A stretch of DNA of 64,000 bases from Roseivirga spongicola (GTDB lineage Bacteria; Bacteroidota; Bacteroidia; Cytophagales; Cyclobacteriaceae). Made by a program: the position numbers and the translations under genes. Shown in pieces: positions 24,909 through 33,810 of this stretch. The notes beneath the pieces were generated by a model. The model ran no database searches, had not been told where the DNA came from, and worked only from the letters and a program-made list of their open reading frames with translations. Location: contig NZ_LRPC01000028.1 of NCBI RefSeq assembly GCF_001592965.1, positions 496,001 through 560,000 of the forward strand, in the 5' to 3' direction. Position 1 is the first letter of the stretch, and every line of letters starts with the position of its first letter.

Positions 24909-25247
24909 ACCCCAATATAGAATTAATGCCTTATCATGGTCTCATTATTTTATACAAGGCTACAATTCCCTGTCTATAAGGTTTCATAAGAGGCTAGAGG
25001 TTTCCAAAATAAGTTATAAAAATAGAGTATAGATTAACTATGAAACCCCATTCAATAATTGTTAAATACTGACCTTAAACTATTTTTAATATTAATATAA
25101 GACAAAAAACTACCTCTGTTCATATATAATGTATTTCAAAATATAATATTTAATTTATTATCCGATAAGGGTTTGTTAGGTTCTATTTGTGTTAATCATC
25201 GGTGATCAACTAATTTGTTAATTCAGTATTCTACACCTTTTATCAAT
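24909..25247. other. AT-rich divergent intergenic region
   Basis: 339 bases separate the divergent S9 peptidase and the TonB-plug gene. It must hold both promoters. It is very AT-rich with several ATATAATATT-like runs, and I could not place a specific promoter. No gene is seen. Confidence 0.45.
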
Positions 25248-27683
25248 ATGAAACTCTTTCTATCATTCTTGTTCCTCATTGCTCAGCAAACCGGCATTAA
25301 TGCTCAGGAAGCTGAACAAGAAAATGATATTATCCACGAATTTAAATCATTTACAGATACTCATAAGAATGAAAAAGTATATCTACATACTGATAGAAGG
25401 TTCTATTCACCTGGTGACTTATTGTGGTATCAGTCATACGTTGTGAATGCAACCAACAACCAACCATCACAATTGAGCAAAGTAGTTTGGGTAGAGCTCT
25501 ATTCTAAGACAAATAACCTAATTAGCCGGCAAAAAATACTTTCGAATAACGGCTATGGGCATGGGCAATTAGAATTACCAAAATCTTTGGAACCAGGGAG
25601 TTACTTACTTAGAAGTTATACAGCGTTAATGCGCAACTACCCTGAAGAATTCATGTTTGAAAAAGAAATTGTGGTAGTAGATTCTACTATCAAACCCTTA
25701 GACCCTTCAGGCAATGATTTAGGTTTGCAGTTTTTTCCAGAAGGCGGACATCTGGTGAATGGCATCAAAAGCAAGGTTGCCTTTAAAGCAGTTAATAGCG
25801 GAGGTTTAGGGGTTCATTTGAAAGGCGAAATTGTAGATCAATACGACAGTATTATTACGGAGTTTATTACAGAACACAACGGAATGGGTGTTTTTTCTAT
25901 AACCCCTACAGAGGGCAAGAAATACAAGGCTAGAGTCAACAATTATCCTATGGAGCTTGACCTTCCTACCCCCAAAGAACTCGGCTATGTCTTAGAAGTA
26001 AACAATGCCAAAAAGAATACTTTCGATGTTTTTATACGATCAAACGTTCCTAATTCAGGTGGTCAACAGTCATTGGTTATTCATTCTAAAGGAAAAGTAA
26101 TTTACACTTTCGAGCCAAGATTAAAGGTAGGCGAGAATAAATTAACGATACCCAAGATTCACTTACCCGATGGTATTTCACATGTAACGCTATTTGATGA
26201 AAACAATAATATTATAGCCGATAGATTAATTCACGTAACAGGCCAAAAATCTCAAATTTCTATAGAATTGGAATCCAGTTCGTTTGATAAACGAAGTAAG
26301 GTAAGTGCGAAAATTGTCTCTCAAAATCAACAAAGTATTGACGGAGTGTTTTCTGTTAGTATTATTGATTTAGGCCAAACATTAGATTCAATTCCCGATC
26401 AAACAATTGTCTCTGAACTACTACTCTCTTCAGATTTAAAAGGGTATGTGGAAAAACCTACATATTATTTTGATTCATCTAACCCATTGGCAAAAAGTCA
26501 TTTAGACTTATTAATGCTGGTACAGGGTTGGACTAGGTTTTCTTGGAATAGCATAACTGCCCTGAAAACCAATGAAGAGAAATATTTAGCGGAGAAAGGC
26601 CTTGAAATTAATGGAAGAGTATTAAACGAAAGAGGAAATAAAGCTTTAGAAAATGGTACTGTTACTTTTTTAAATAAAAATGTTATTCCAACAGTCTTTA
26701 AACAGGCCTCTACAGATGCAAATGGACGCTTCACCATGAAGGATGTAAAATTCTATGAGGGAGATCAAGTTGTTTTTCAGGCAGTAAATAAAAGAGGAGC
26801 AACTAATGTTAGTTTACAACTCGATACTTTTAATACAGAGCACCCTCCCTTAGCTAATTCAAAAAGAGGCTCAATGCAATTCAATTTCTCTGATGGAGAT
26901 TTTACGAATTTTAGTGATCACCATCAGAAGCGGGAGTATATAAAAGCCACCTATGAATTTGATTCAACTAGATTTCGAGATCTTGGAGAATATGTGATAC
27001 AAGGCAAGAAGCTAATTCAAAGACAAGGGAATAGAGGTAATGTATATGGACAGAGTGACTATACGGTGGACTTCAGAAAAATTGACACTTCACCCTATCA
27101 CAACCCATTTCAAGCACTGCAAGGTAGAATCCCAGGTGTAAAAATTGAAATTGGTGGAACAGATGTTAAAATCAGTCTTAGAAACTCTGTCGGTTACGAA
27201 AACAACACTCCACTGTCTCAGTTAATGCCTTTAATCCTTTTAGACAACCATGCTATGAGGTATGAAGAACTGACAAGTATACCTCCATCTTCTATAGACA
27301 GAGTAGAGGTCTATAAAGGTAATTCTGCTTCAGCTTTTGGTTCTGAGGGGGCTGCAGGTGTAATAGCGTTTTACAGCAAAGTTGAGAAAGATATTCTCGA
27401 TGAGGATGGCAAAGGAGCTATTTCGATGACTTTACCAGGAGGGTATAATAGACCCTTAGAATTCTATTCTCCCAAATACTATCCAGATAATGTGAATAAT
27501 ACGATTCCAGACCAAAGGCTTTTGTTGCATTGGGAACCAATGCTCTTTTTCACTAATGAAAGCCAGAAAACCATAGAATTCTACAATACAGACAGGGAGA
27601 CTAATGTACTCATTAATGTACAAGGTTTAAGTTCTGATGGTAGTGTATTTAATGCTTCTAAACTTTATAAAATAAGTAAGTAA
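25248..27683 (+). CDS. Secreted MG2-like protein with C-terminal TonB-receptor plug domain, no barrel
   Basis: About 811 aa from the ATG at 25248, which starts a clear signal peptide (MKLFLSFLFLIAQQ...NAQ); an earlier start adds 11 hydrophilic residues. The N-terminal segment KVYLHTDRRFYSPGDLLWYQSYV is like the MG2 domains of alpha-2-macroglobulins. A carboxypeptidase-like beta-sandwich follows. The last third has a TonB receptor plug: NPFQALQGRIPGVKIE, PLILLDNHAM and SIDRVEVYKGNSASAFGSEGAAGVI. No 22-strand barrel follows, so it cannot be an ordinary receptor. The stop codon overlaps the start of the next gene (TAATG). Confidence 0.83.
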   Translation: MKLFLSFLFLIAQQTGINAQEAEQENDIIHEFKSFTDTHKNEKVYLHTDRRFYSPGDLLWYQSYVVNATNNQPSQLSKVVWVELYSKTNNLISRQKILSNNGYGHGQLELPKSLEPGSYLLRSYTALMRNYPEEFMFEKEIVVVDSTIKPLDPSGNDLGLQFFPEGGHLVNGIKSKVAFKAVNSGGLGVHLKGEIVDQYDSIITEFITEHNGMGVFSITPTEGKKYKARVNNYPMELDLPTPKELGYVLEVNNAKKNTFDVFIRSNVPNSGGQQSLVIHSKGKVIYTFEPRLKVGENKLTIPKIHLPDGISHVTLFDENNNIIADRLIHVTGQKSQISIELESSSFDKRSKVSAKIVSQNQQSIDGVFSVSIIDLGQTLDSIPDQTIVSELLLSSDLKGYVEKPTYYFDSSNPLAKSHLDLLMLVQGWTRFSWNSITALKTNEEKYLAEKGLEINGRVLNERGNKALENGTVTFLNKNVIPTVFKQASTDANGRFTMKDVKFYEGDQVVFQAVNKRGATNVSLQLDTFNTEHPPLANSKRGSMQFNFSDGDFTNFSDHHQKREYIKATYEFDSTRFRDLGEYVIQGKKLIQRQGNRGNVYGQSDYTVDFRKIDTSPYHNPFQALQGRIPGVKIEIGGTDVKISLRNSVGYENNTPLSQLMPLILLDNHAMRYEELTSIPPSSIDRVEVYKGNSASAFGSEGAAGVIAFYSKVEKDILDEDGKGAISMTLPGGYNRPLEFYSPKYYPDNVNNTIPDQRLLLHWEPMLFFTNESQKTIEFYNTDRETNVLINVQGLSSDGSVFNASKLYKISK

Positions 27684-28783
27684 TGACCATAATAAGATTG
27701 AGTATTCTACTCTTAATTTTTTCCTTCAATCTCTCTTTTTCTTTTCAATCTTATACTTTGAGTGGTGTAGTTATAGATAAATCTACAGGAGACCCAATTG
27801 AATTCTGTGCAATTGGCTTAGTTGGTTCTACAACAGGAACCATCACTGATAAAGAAGGGAAATTCTCACTTTCAGGTCTACCAGACCACAAGTTCACCTT
27901 AGTATTTTCTCATATCGCATACGAAAATAAGGTGTTGAAGCTATCTCCAAAAAATACAGATCAAACACTAACAATTAGACTAAACCCTAAAGTGGTCGAT
28001 TTAGATGAAGTTTCCATCAGTGCCAAAGGCAGAGGAAAGCTTGCGAGACAAAGAAGAAGAGAATTAGGGAATTTCATGAAAATGGTACTCGGAACAGAAT
28101 ACAATGAACGATTAATTCAGTTGGTCAATGAAGAAGTAATAGATATCCGAGACCTTACATCACAATCTTGGAAGTTTAGCAAAAACTATGATCTGGTATT
28201 TGTAAATGAATACTTAGGTTATGAAATAAAATACTACGACTTCTCATTTATAATGAATAAAACCACCAAAACTTTTATTGGATACCCCGTTTTTAAAGAG
28301 CTAACACCCAAAGAACCAGAAGACTTGGTGAAATGGAAGAAGAATAGAGAAGAAGCATTCAAAGGCTCCTTAAAGCACCTTCTATTTAGTTTGATCAGTG
28401 ACCGTTTAATCGAGGAAGGTTTTTTGGTGAATATTACAAACTTTGACCCCACATCGAATATTGATTCAAAAGACTATGAGAGAGTTAGTAATGCGCTAAG
28501 AACTGGCCCATCTGCTGTCAACCCTAATCTAAAATTAACTAAGGTTGAAAATGATAATTATGAAATGTGGGTTGATGGAACTATAGAGCTGTTTTTTACT
28601 AATCCGGTTGATGACACAACGGAGGTTAGTTACATTCTTCTAAAAAATGAGACTACCAAAGTCTCTCAAAACGGTAACTTACACAATCCACTCTCATTAA
28701 TGGTTTATGGTCACCTAGCTAATTTAGGAGTTTATAAGATGCTTCCAGTCAACTATTTACCAGATTACCTCAAAAGTAATTAG
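27683..28783 (+). CDS. Secreted carboxypeptidase-like (CarboxypepD_reg) domain protein
   Basis: 366 aa with a signal peptide (1-22). Residues about 24-110 are a regulatory-like beta-sandwich: GVVIDKSTGDPIEFCAIGLVG, TITDKEGKFSL and the KVVDLDEVSISA exit that normally leads into a TonB plug. Here it leads to a soluble domain of about 250 residues I do not recognise (relatives include the DUF5686-like group). It is translationally coupled to the plug protein by TAATG. Both probably act together at the outer membrane. Confidence 0.8.
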   Translation: MTIIRLSILLLIFSFNLSFSFQSYTLSGVVIDKSTGDPIEFCAIGLVGSTTGTITDKEGKFSLSGLPDHKFTLVFSHIAYENKVLKLSPKNTDQTLTIRLNPKVVDLDEVSISAKGRGKLARQRRRELGNFMKMVLGTEYNERLIQLVNEEVIDIRDLTSQSWKFSKNYDLVFVNEYLGYEIKYYDFSFIMNKTTKTFIGYPVFKELTPKEPEDLVKWKKNREEAFKGSLKHLLFSLISDRLIEEGFLVNITNFDPTSNIDSKDYERVSNALRTGPSAVNPNLKLTKVENDNYEMWVDGTIELFFTNPVDDTTEVSYILLKNETTKVSQNGNLHNPLSLMVYGHLANLGVYKMLPVNYLPDYLKSN

Positions 28784-28883
28784 TTAAAATCAAAGATTAT
28801 ATAGTAGTCAATTGAGTTATGGTTTTAAGAGACGTTATTAGTTGGGGGAGATTCAACCAGTCAGCTTCAAACTAAAGCTCACC

Positions 28884-28902
28884 TTCTATAGGCTTCAATC
28901 AC
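28884..28902. repeat. 19-bp direct repeat (left), remnant of an isomerase 3' end
   Basis: TTCTATAGGCTTCAATCAC is identical to 29852-29870, which lies inside the isomerase gene. On the minus strand the surrounding bases read as a mini-frame ending ELVVIEAYRR-stop, matching ELAVIEAYRK near the end of the isomerase. Upstream codons match in amino acids but not in bases. Confidence 0.65.
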
Positions 28903-28947
28903 GACCAACTCACTGTTCATTATTTAAATATTAGCCCTTTTGGCAAT

Positions 28948-29772
28948 TTATTCCAGAAGGTTTTTAGTAGAAGGAGATTGCAGCAGTGATTTCATTTGCT
29001 GAATTGCCAAACCATTTAACTGCCTTAATCTTTCTGGTTGACTCATACCTTGTTGAATTAGCATAGCGTTAATACTTTCAAGGTTAGCCAAAACCACCAA
29101 CTGTTCTATGGTTGAATGATCTCTGATATTGCCATTAGTATCAAGGTTTTGGTCACGCCATTCTTTGGCTGTTTGTCCAAATAAGGCAACGTTTAGCAAG
29201 TCAGCCTCTGAGGCATAAACCAATTGAATACGATCTTTGGGGAGCTTTTCTGGAATCAGTTTCTCCTTGATGGCATCGGTATGAATTCGGTAATTGACTT
29301 TAGCCAAGGTTCGGCTTACGTTCCATTCTAGTTGATGACGATTACTTTCTTCTTCTTTAAGCCGTTGAAACTCTTTGATGAGGTAAAGTTTGAATTCAGG
29401 GCTCAACCAACTTCCAAATTCAAAAGCTATATCTCTATGTGCGTATGTCCCTCCATATCTCCCTGATTAGGCAAATAATCCAATGGCATTGGTGTGTTCA
29501 ATCCATTTTTTGACAGAAAGAGTAAAGCGATTTAGACCTGCTTCATTTTTAATTCCCTCGAATTCGGGGGAATTAAAATTCTCATTATTGATTTGTTCCC
29601 AGATACCGATGAATTCGATGGTGTTCTTGTTTCTGAGCCATTTTTCAATTAGAATTGACCCATCTTCAAAATGGCGTACCATATCGGTTAAAGAAATATA
29701 GTCGCGATTATTTCTGGATATGATTGTGATCTTGCTACCCATAACTTCAATTACTTTACTTTTCGCCATCAT
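28948..29772 (-). pseudogene. KilA-N domain DNA-binding protein, interrupted by one in-frame stop
   Basis: The N-terminal part (101 aa from 29772) has the KilA-N signature: NRDYISLTDMVRHF, EKWLRNKNTIEFIGIWEQ and FTLSVKKWIEHTNAIGLFA. A TAA at 29467-29469 then stops it, and the same frame continues with SGRYGGTYAHRDIAFEFGSWLSPEFKLYLIKEF, the normal rest of such proteins. No frame shift is needed. One base change (probably AAA Lys to TAA) accounts for the break. KilA-N proteins come from phages and mobile elements. Rather than two genes I call one pseudogene, although re-initiation at the ATG at 29406 could still make a C-terminal piece. Confidence 0.88.
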
Positions 29773-29834
29773 TGATATGTGTTTATACTATTTTTGGTTT
29801 AAGCTGGTCTAATTAATCCTCTGCAAGTGACGTG

Positions 29835-30740
29835 TTAAAAGCCATCACTTTTTCTATAGGCTTCAATCACAGCTAGTTCTCCTGCTTTGCCGCTTTGTGA
29901 GTTGCCATGTTCCATGCCTACAATGCCTCTAAAGCCTTTGTTGTGAATATGTTTGAATACATTGAGATAGTTGATTTCGCCAGTGGTGGGTTCTTTGCGG
30001 CCGGGGTTATCTCCTACTTGAAAATACCCGATCTCGTCCCAGGCAGCATCGATATTAGGGATCAGGTTACCTTCAGTGATCTGCTGATGGTAGACATCAT
30101 AGAGTATTTTGCACGATGGGCTGTCTACTGCTTTACAGATTTCATAGGCCTGGGCAGTACCGCTTAAAAACTGACCTGGATGGTCTCTTTTATTGAGTGG
30201 TTCTAATACAATCACCAAACCATGCGGCTCAAGAATAGCACAGGCTTGCTTCAGACTCTCTACCAAATTGGCAGTTTGATAGCCCATATCTTTACGCATG
30301 TCTACAAAGCCAGGTACTACGGTCATCCATTTGGCATTTACTCTTTTGGCTACTTCAACAGACTCGCGGATCTCTTGCAAAAACTCATTTCGCTTGTCTT
30401 GGTCTCCACTCGTCAGGTTAGGTCTGAACCAATGAATAGTGTGCGCCACAAAAACTCCCATGCTCATACCATGTTTTTCCATTCGGCTGGCAATTTGCTT
30501 CTGCTCCTCTATGGGTCTGGCCTTCATTTCATTGTCTTCTAAGGCCTTAAAGCCTTGCTCGGCCATAAAGTCTAACTCATTGAGTATACTACCCGGTGCC
30601 GACTGGCTGAACATGCCAAAATGTGGCGCATAATTCAATTGAAAAGTGTTTTCTGAAGAGTTGTTGGCGCTGGCTGAAAAAGGAATTGCGGAGAGTGCTC
30701 CGGCAGCCAGGCTCTTGCCCATAAAGTTTCTACGGTTCAT
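29835..30740 (-). CDS. Hydroxypyruvate isomerase-like TIM-barrel sugar isomerase/epimerase, Tat-exported
   Basis: 301 aa. The N-terminus MNRRNFMGKSLAAGALSAIPF is a twin-arginine signal peptide with an ASA cleavage region. The AP-endonuclease-2-like TIM barrel follows: FKALEDNE, WMTVVPGFVD, VIVLEPLNKRDHPG (metal Glu), ILYDVYHQQITEGNL (metal Asp and His), FQVGDNPGRKEPTTGEINY and GIVGMEHGNS (metal Glu). It interconverts ketose-like substrates, probably hydroxypyruvate/tartronate semialdehyde or a related sugar. The last codons carry a 19-base repeat also found beyond the KilA-N pseudogene. Confidence 0.87.
   Translation of the reverse strand: MNRRNFMGKSLAAGALSAIPFSASANNSSENTFQLNYAPHFGMFSQSAPGSILNELDFMAEQGFKALEDNEMKARPIEEQKQIASRMEKHGMSMGVFVAHTIHWFRPNLTSGDQDKRNEFLQEIRESVEVAKRVNAKWMTVVPGFVDMRKDMGYQTANLVESLKQACAILEPHGLVIVLEPLNKRDHPGQFLSGTAQAYEICKAVDSPSCKILYDVYHQQITEGNLIPNIDAAWDEIGYFQVGDNPGRKEPTTGEINYLNVFKHIHNKGFRGIVGMEHGNSQSGKAGELAVIEAYRKSDGF
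29852..29870. repeat. 19-bp direct repeat (right), inside the isomerase 3' end
   Basis: Identical to 28884-28902, in the same orientation and 968 bases away. The two bracket the KilA-N pseudogene. The arrangement resembles the duplicated core left when an element inserts in the 3' end of a gene, but no integrase lies between the copies. Confidence 0.6.
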
Positions 30741-30920
30741 TTTTTGAAGATAGTATTTTTTGGGAATTGGGCGACTGAGGAACTAGGTAATTGGATGATT
30801 TGGTATCTAGTGTGTAGTTTTTGGTTTATGGTATTTGGTGTTTTTTGTGTGTGATGTGTTAGTCAATTATTTATGCTTGTAGACAGCCAGGCACTAATCA
30901 CAAGCACCGAGCAGCATATA
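30741..30920. other. GT-rich low-complexity leader of the isomerase gene
   Basis: The stretch 30741-30870 is almost entirely T and G on the plus strand, with near-repeats such as TTTGGTAT and TGGTATTTGGTG. It is the AC-rich 5' flank of the isomerase gene on the minus strand. No gene or clear promoter is seen. Confidence 0.5.
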
Positions 30921-31499
30921 CTAAATAACCCCTTCTAGGTTCCAAATGACGATGCCGTAAACCACAAAGCGCAGTATTCGAAATGAGGAGTAGATAAGAT
31001 ATTTACGGATTGGGTAATCCATTGAGCCAGTCACCAAGCTGATAAGTGAATATGGTAATGGTGTAAGTGCCGCCACTATGATAAAACCTGCTCCGTACTG
31101 ATCGTATCGTTGCTGATACTTGGTAAGGCTTTTATTAAAGTATCGATGAAAAAAGGCCTTGGTACTAATTACTTTACCAATAGCAAAATTGATCCAGCCA
31201 GCACCGATAGATAGGAAAGCCATGACAATAACGATAATGGTATAGACATTTCCAGGATCGTCTATAGACCAGATCATAAATAACTCTGGGGGAAGAATAC
31301 CTACCAGAACTTCTGAAATTAAGAAGATGACGAGCATCAACACATAATCATCAGACACCCAATGTTCAATGGTATCATACTGGGTTTTAAAATAGCTCTT
31401 GAAAAGAATAAGTAGGCCGACTAGAACAATAAGGTAAACGAACCCCTTAATGAGGTTTTGAGAAAAGTAGTTATAGAAATCCTTCTTGTTGCTTTCCAT
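30921..31499 (-). CDS. VTT-domain (DedA/YqaA-like) membrane protein
   Basis: 192 aa with about five membrane segments. The LPPELFMIW segment and, after a loop, GAGFIIVAALTPLPYSLISLVTGSMDYP (134-161) resemble the VTT/SNARE-associated fold, in which re-entrant proline-containing loops line a transport path. Relatives are thought to move lipids such as undecaprenyl phosphate across the membrane. It precedes nothing on its strand; 51 bases separate it from the response regulator gene. Confidence 0.8.
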   Translation of the reverse strand: MESNKKDFYNYFSQNLIKGFVYLIVLVGLLILFKSYFKTQYDTIEHWVSDDYVLMLVIFLISEVLVGILPPELFMIWSIDDPGNVYTIIVIVMAFLSIGAGWINFAIGKVISTKAFFHRYFNKSLTKYQQRYDQYGAGFIIVAALTPLPYSLISLVTGSMDYPIRKYLIYSSFRILRFVVYGIVIWNLEGVI

Positions 31500-31550
31500 C
31501 TGCTTGCGCCAAAATAAGCTAAAACTTTGGTTAATTGTTTCACGAAGGTT

Positions 31551-31931
31551 CTAATTAGTTACTGCAACTTTATAGTTCTCAATTATCTCTTTGAAGAACA
31601 TAGGGTTAGTGAATTTATCTATCACTTTCACTTCTCCATAGTCTTTAAAGTCTATTCTTAGCTCTTCTGTTAATTGGCCGCTATAAATGTAAATCCAAGC
31701 CTTATCTGCTCTTAGTTTATCAATCACCGAAGCTAAAAAATCAGAGCCTTTCATATCTGGCATCATCTGATCAGATATTACAATATCCATCTTATTATTC
31801 TCAACAAGATTTATGGCTTCCTTGCCATTCTTGGCCATGAAAATATTAAGGTCGTTGTAGAAAAACTCCAAAAAGTCTTTCAAGGTATCTCTCACAGAGA
31901 AATTATCATCAACTAACAGCAGGTTAATCAT
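31551..31931 (-). CDS. Single-domain response regulator
   Basis: 126 aa, a receiver domain only. The acidic pocket D8-D9, phosphoacceptor D54 in VISDQMMP, and the Ser/Thr position in IYIYSGQ are present. No output domain, so it may act through protein contact, like CheY or a phosphorelay intermediate. Its start overlaps the kinase gene's end by 8 bases, so the two are partners. Confidence 0.92.
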   Translation of the reverse strand: MINLLLVDDNFSVRDTLKDFLEFFYNDLNIFMAKNGKEAINLVENNKMDIVISDQMMPDMKGSDFLASVIDKLRADKAWIYIYSGQLTEELRIDFKDYGEVKVIDKFTNPMFFKEIIENYKVAVTN

Positions 31932-33807
31932 TTCGTTTTAATTCTATTCTAACTGAGGTTCCCACTCCAGGATTAGATTCAATATTAAGACTATGATCTA
32001 ACTGGTTGGACAATTCTCTTGCAAGGTAAAACCCTACACCAGATATTTCAGACTTTTCGTCCAATTGAAGCTTTGTTTCGCCCAACTGCCTAATTTGTTC
32101 TTTGTCCATTCCTACTCCATAATCCTTAACTTCTATAATTAAGCAATCTTCTTGTTCGTAAAGACAGAGTTCTGGAGTCGGATCTGAAGCTGATGAATAC
32201 TTCTCGGCATTATTGAGTAGAGTACTTAGAATATACTCAAGCGTGAGCAAATCGGTTTTATAACTTCCCTTTAAACCTGAAGCAACTTTAATACTAAGGT
32301 GGTTCATAGTGAACCTCGCGGTAAGTCTACTGGCAATTTCTTCAGCTGCTATTACACACACACCTGTATCGGCCCTACTCATAAAGTAGACAAAGTCATT
32401 GACCATTTGTTTTATATCTACAACGGCTTCTGAGCTCCCCCATACAATTTTTTCCATCATAGAATCAGGAATAGCCTTGCCACTTTCCAAACCTGCTTTG
32501 AGCATTTCAATGTTCATTCGAAGTGTAGAAACGGGTGTCTTAATTTCATGTGAAATAAGAGACAGCATGTTTTGTTTGGCCTTATTCAGGTTGAATTCGG
32601 CCTGCGCCTGATCTACCGACTGGATTTTCAACATGAATGTTCTAAAGAGCGCCAAGTTGCAGAATACAACTATCATGGACATGAGTGCTACGTTCAAGTA
32701 ATATGGCACTTTGCCTAAACCTAAAAAGGTGATAATCTGAAAAGCAGTCCATAGAAGCACCACCACCATAGCAAAAACCAAGAAGCTAGAACTTACTTCT
32801 CTTTCAATTCTGGCCTTAGCTATTATGTAAATGAATACACCGACATAGACTATTACAAAAAACAGATAATACTTTAAAAGCCCTGTAAATACCACAGGTT
32901 CTAAAAACACAATGCACCCCATGCTAAAGAGCGTGCCTATCACAAAAATATACTTGAGATACTTGTTGGTCTGGTTTGGGTATAGATAGAACACAAATAA
33001 TCCTCCAAACAAGGCGGCAGAATGTATGGTGAGGTATTCTAAGTGAATTGATATTCCGAATGGGTAACCAGTGAAAAGAGCATGCAAGGGATATGGGTCT
33101 GCTCCAAGCATTCTATACATTAGACTGATGGAGAACAGCGCATAGAAAGGAATCTGAAGCTCTAATTGCTTGTATGAGATAGCAAAAGCCAAAAGCACAA
33201 AGCCAGTAATAAATAACCCCCCCGCCAAAAAGAGATTGACATCTTGGCGAGCCATAAGCTCGTACCTTAAGTCTTCAAAATTCCCTAATTCTAGAGAATA
33301 TAATAAACCAGAGTTCATATGATCGTAGTTGGCTACTTCAATGATGATCTCGTATTGAGTTTGGCCATATTTTGAAAGGTTGAATACTTTGGGTTCTCTG
33401 TTAGGCTGATATTCTTTCCTAGACTTACCTACTTCGCCAGATTTATAAACCAAGTCTCCATTAATAAGTAGCTTGTAGGATGAAAATATGTGAGGGATAT
33501 ACAGTCCTAAATCTTCAGGATTGCCCCCATCTACAACCACATTAGTTCTATATGTACCATACCCAGTTTTAGTAAACTGTTTATCAAACGGTTCTTGATA
33601 CCAATCGCCAGGAACCTCCAGAAGCTCAAAGCTGCCTTGATTATTCTTTTCTGATATGAATTGCTGCCAATAGAATTCCCACTGACCATCAAGCTTGACA
33701 GGATCAGAAAACGACTGACCTCTTAGATCGAAGTATGACTCGGTCTGAGCAGATAAGCCTCCAATAGAGAGGAAAAAAAATGATATGTAAACTAAAAAAT
33801 GCTTCAA
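31924..33807 (-). CDS. DISM-7TM sensor histidine kinase
   Basis: 627 aa. A signal peptide (1-20) is followed by a periplasmic carbohydrate-binding-like DISM domain (about 25-180), seven membrane helices (about 190-390), then HisKA with SHEIKTPVSTLRMNIEML and HATPase with NNAEKYSS (N box), VKDYGVGMDKEQI (G1) and GVGFYLARELS (G2). It is a hybrid-free kinase that pairs with the adjacent response regulator. The start is TTG. The M24 peptidase gene ends 3 bases away on the same strand. Confidence 0.92.
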   Translation of the reverse strand: MKHFLVYISFFFLSIGGLSAQTESYFDLRGQSFSDPVKLDGQWEFYWQQFISEKNNQGSFELLEVPGDWYQEPFDKQFTKTGYGTYRTNVVVDGGNPEDLGLYIPHIFSSYKLLINGDLVYKSGEVGKSRKEYQPNREPKVFNLSKYGQTQYEIIIEVANYDHMNSGLLYSLELGNFEDLRYELMARQDVNLFLAGGLFITGFVLLAFAISYKQLELQIPFYALFSISLMYRMLGADPYPLHALFTGYPFGISIHLEYLTIHSAALFGGLFVFYLYPNQTNKYLKYIFVIGTLFSMGCIVFLEPVVFTGLLKYYLFFVIVYVGVFIYIIAKARIEREVSSSFLVFAMVVVLLWTAFQIITFLGLGKVPYYLNVALMSMIVVFCNLALFRTFMLKIQSVDQAQAEFNLNKAKQNMLSLISHEIKTPVSTLRMNIEMLKAGLESGKAIPDSMMEKIVWGSSEAVVDIKQMVNDFVYFMSRADTGVCVIAAEEIASRLTARFTMNHLSIKVASGLKGSYKTDLLTLEYILSTLLNNAEKYSSASDPTPELCLYEQEDCLIIEVKDYGVGMDKEQIRQLGETKLQLDEKSEISGVGFYLARELSNQLDHSLNIESNPGVGTSVRIELKRND

Positions 33808-33810
33808 GCC

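Noticed and set aside
28948-29406. Separate gene for the C-terminal part of the KilA-N protein
   Set aside because: It is in the same frame as the N-terminal part and is separated from it by one stop codon, so a single broken gene is the simpler reading.
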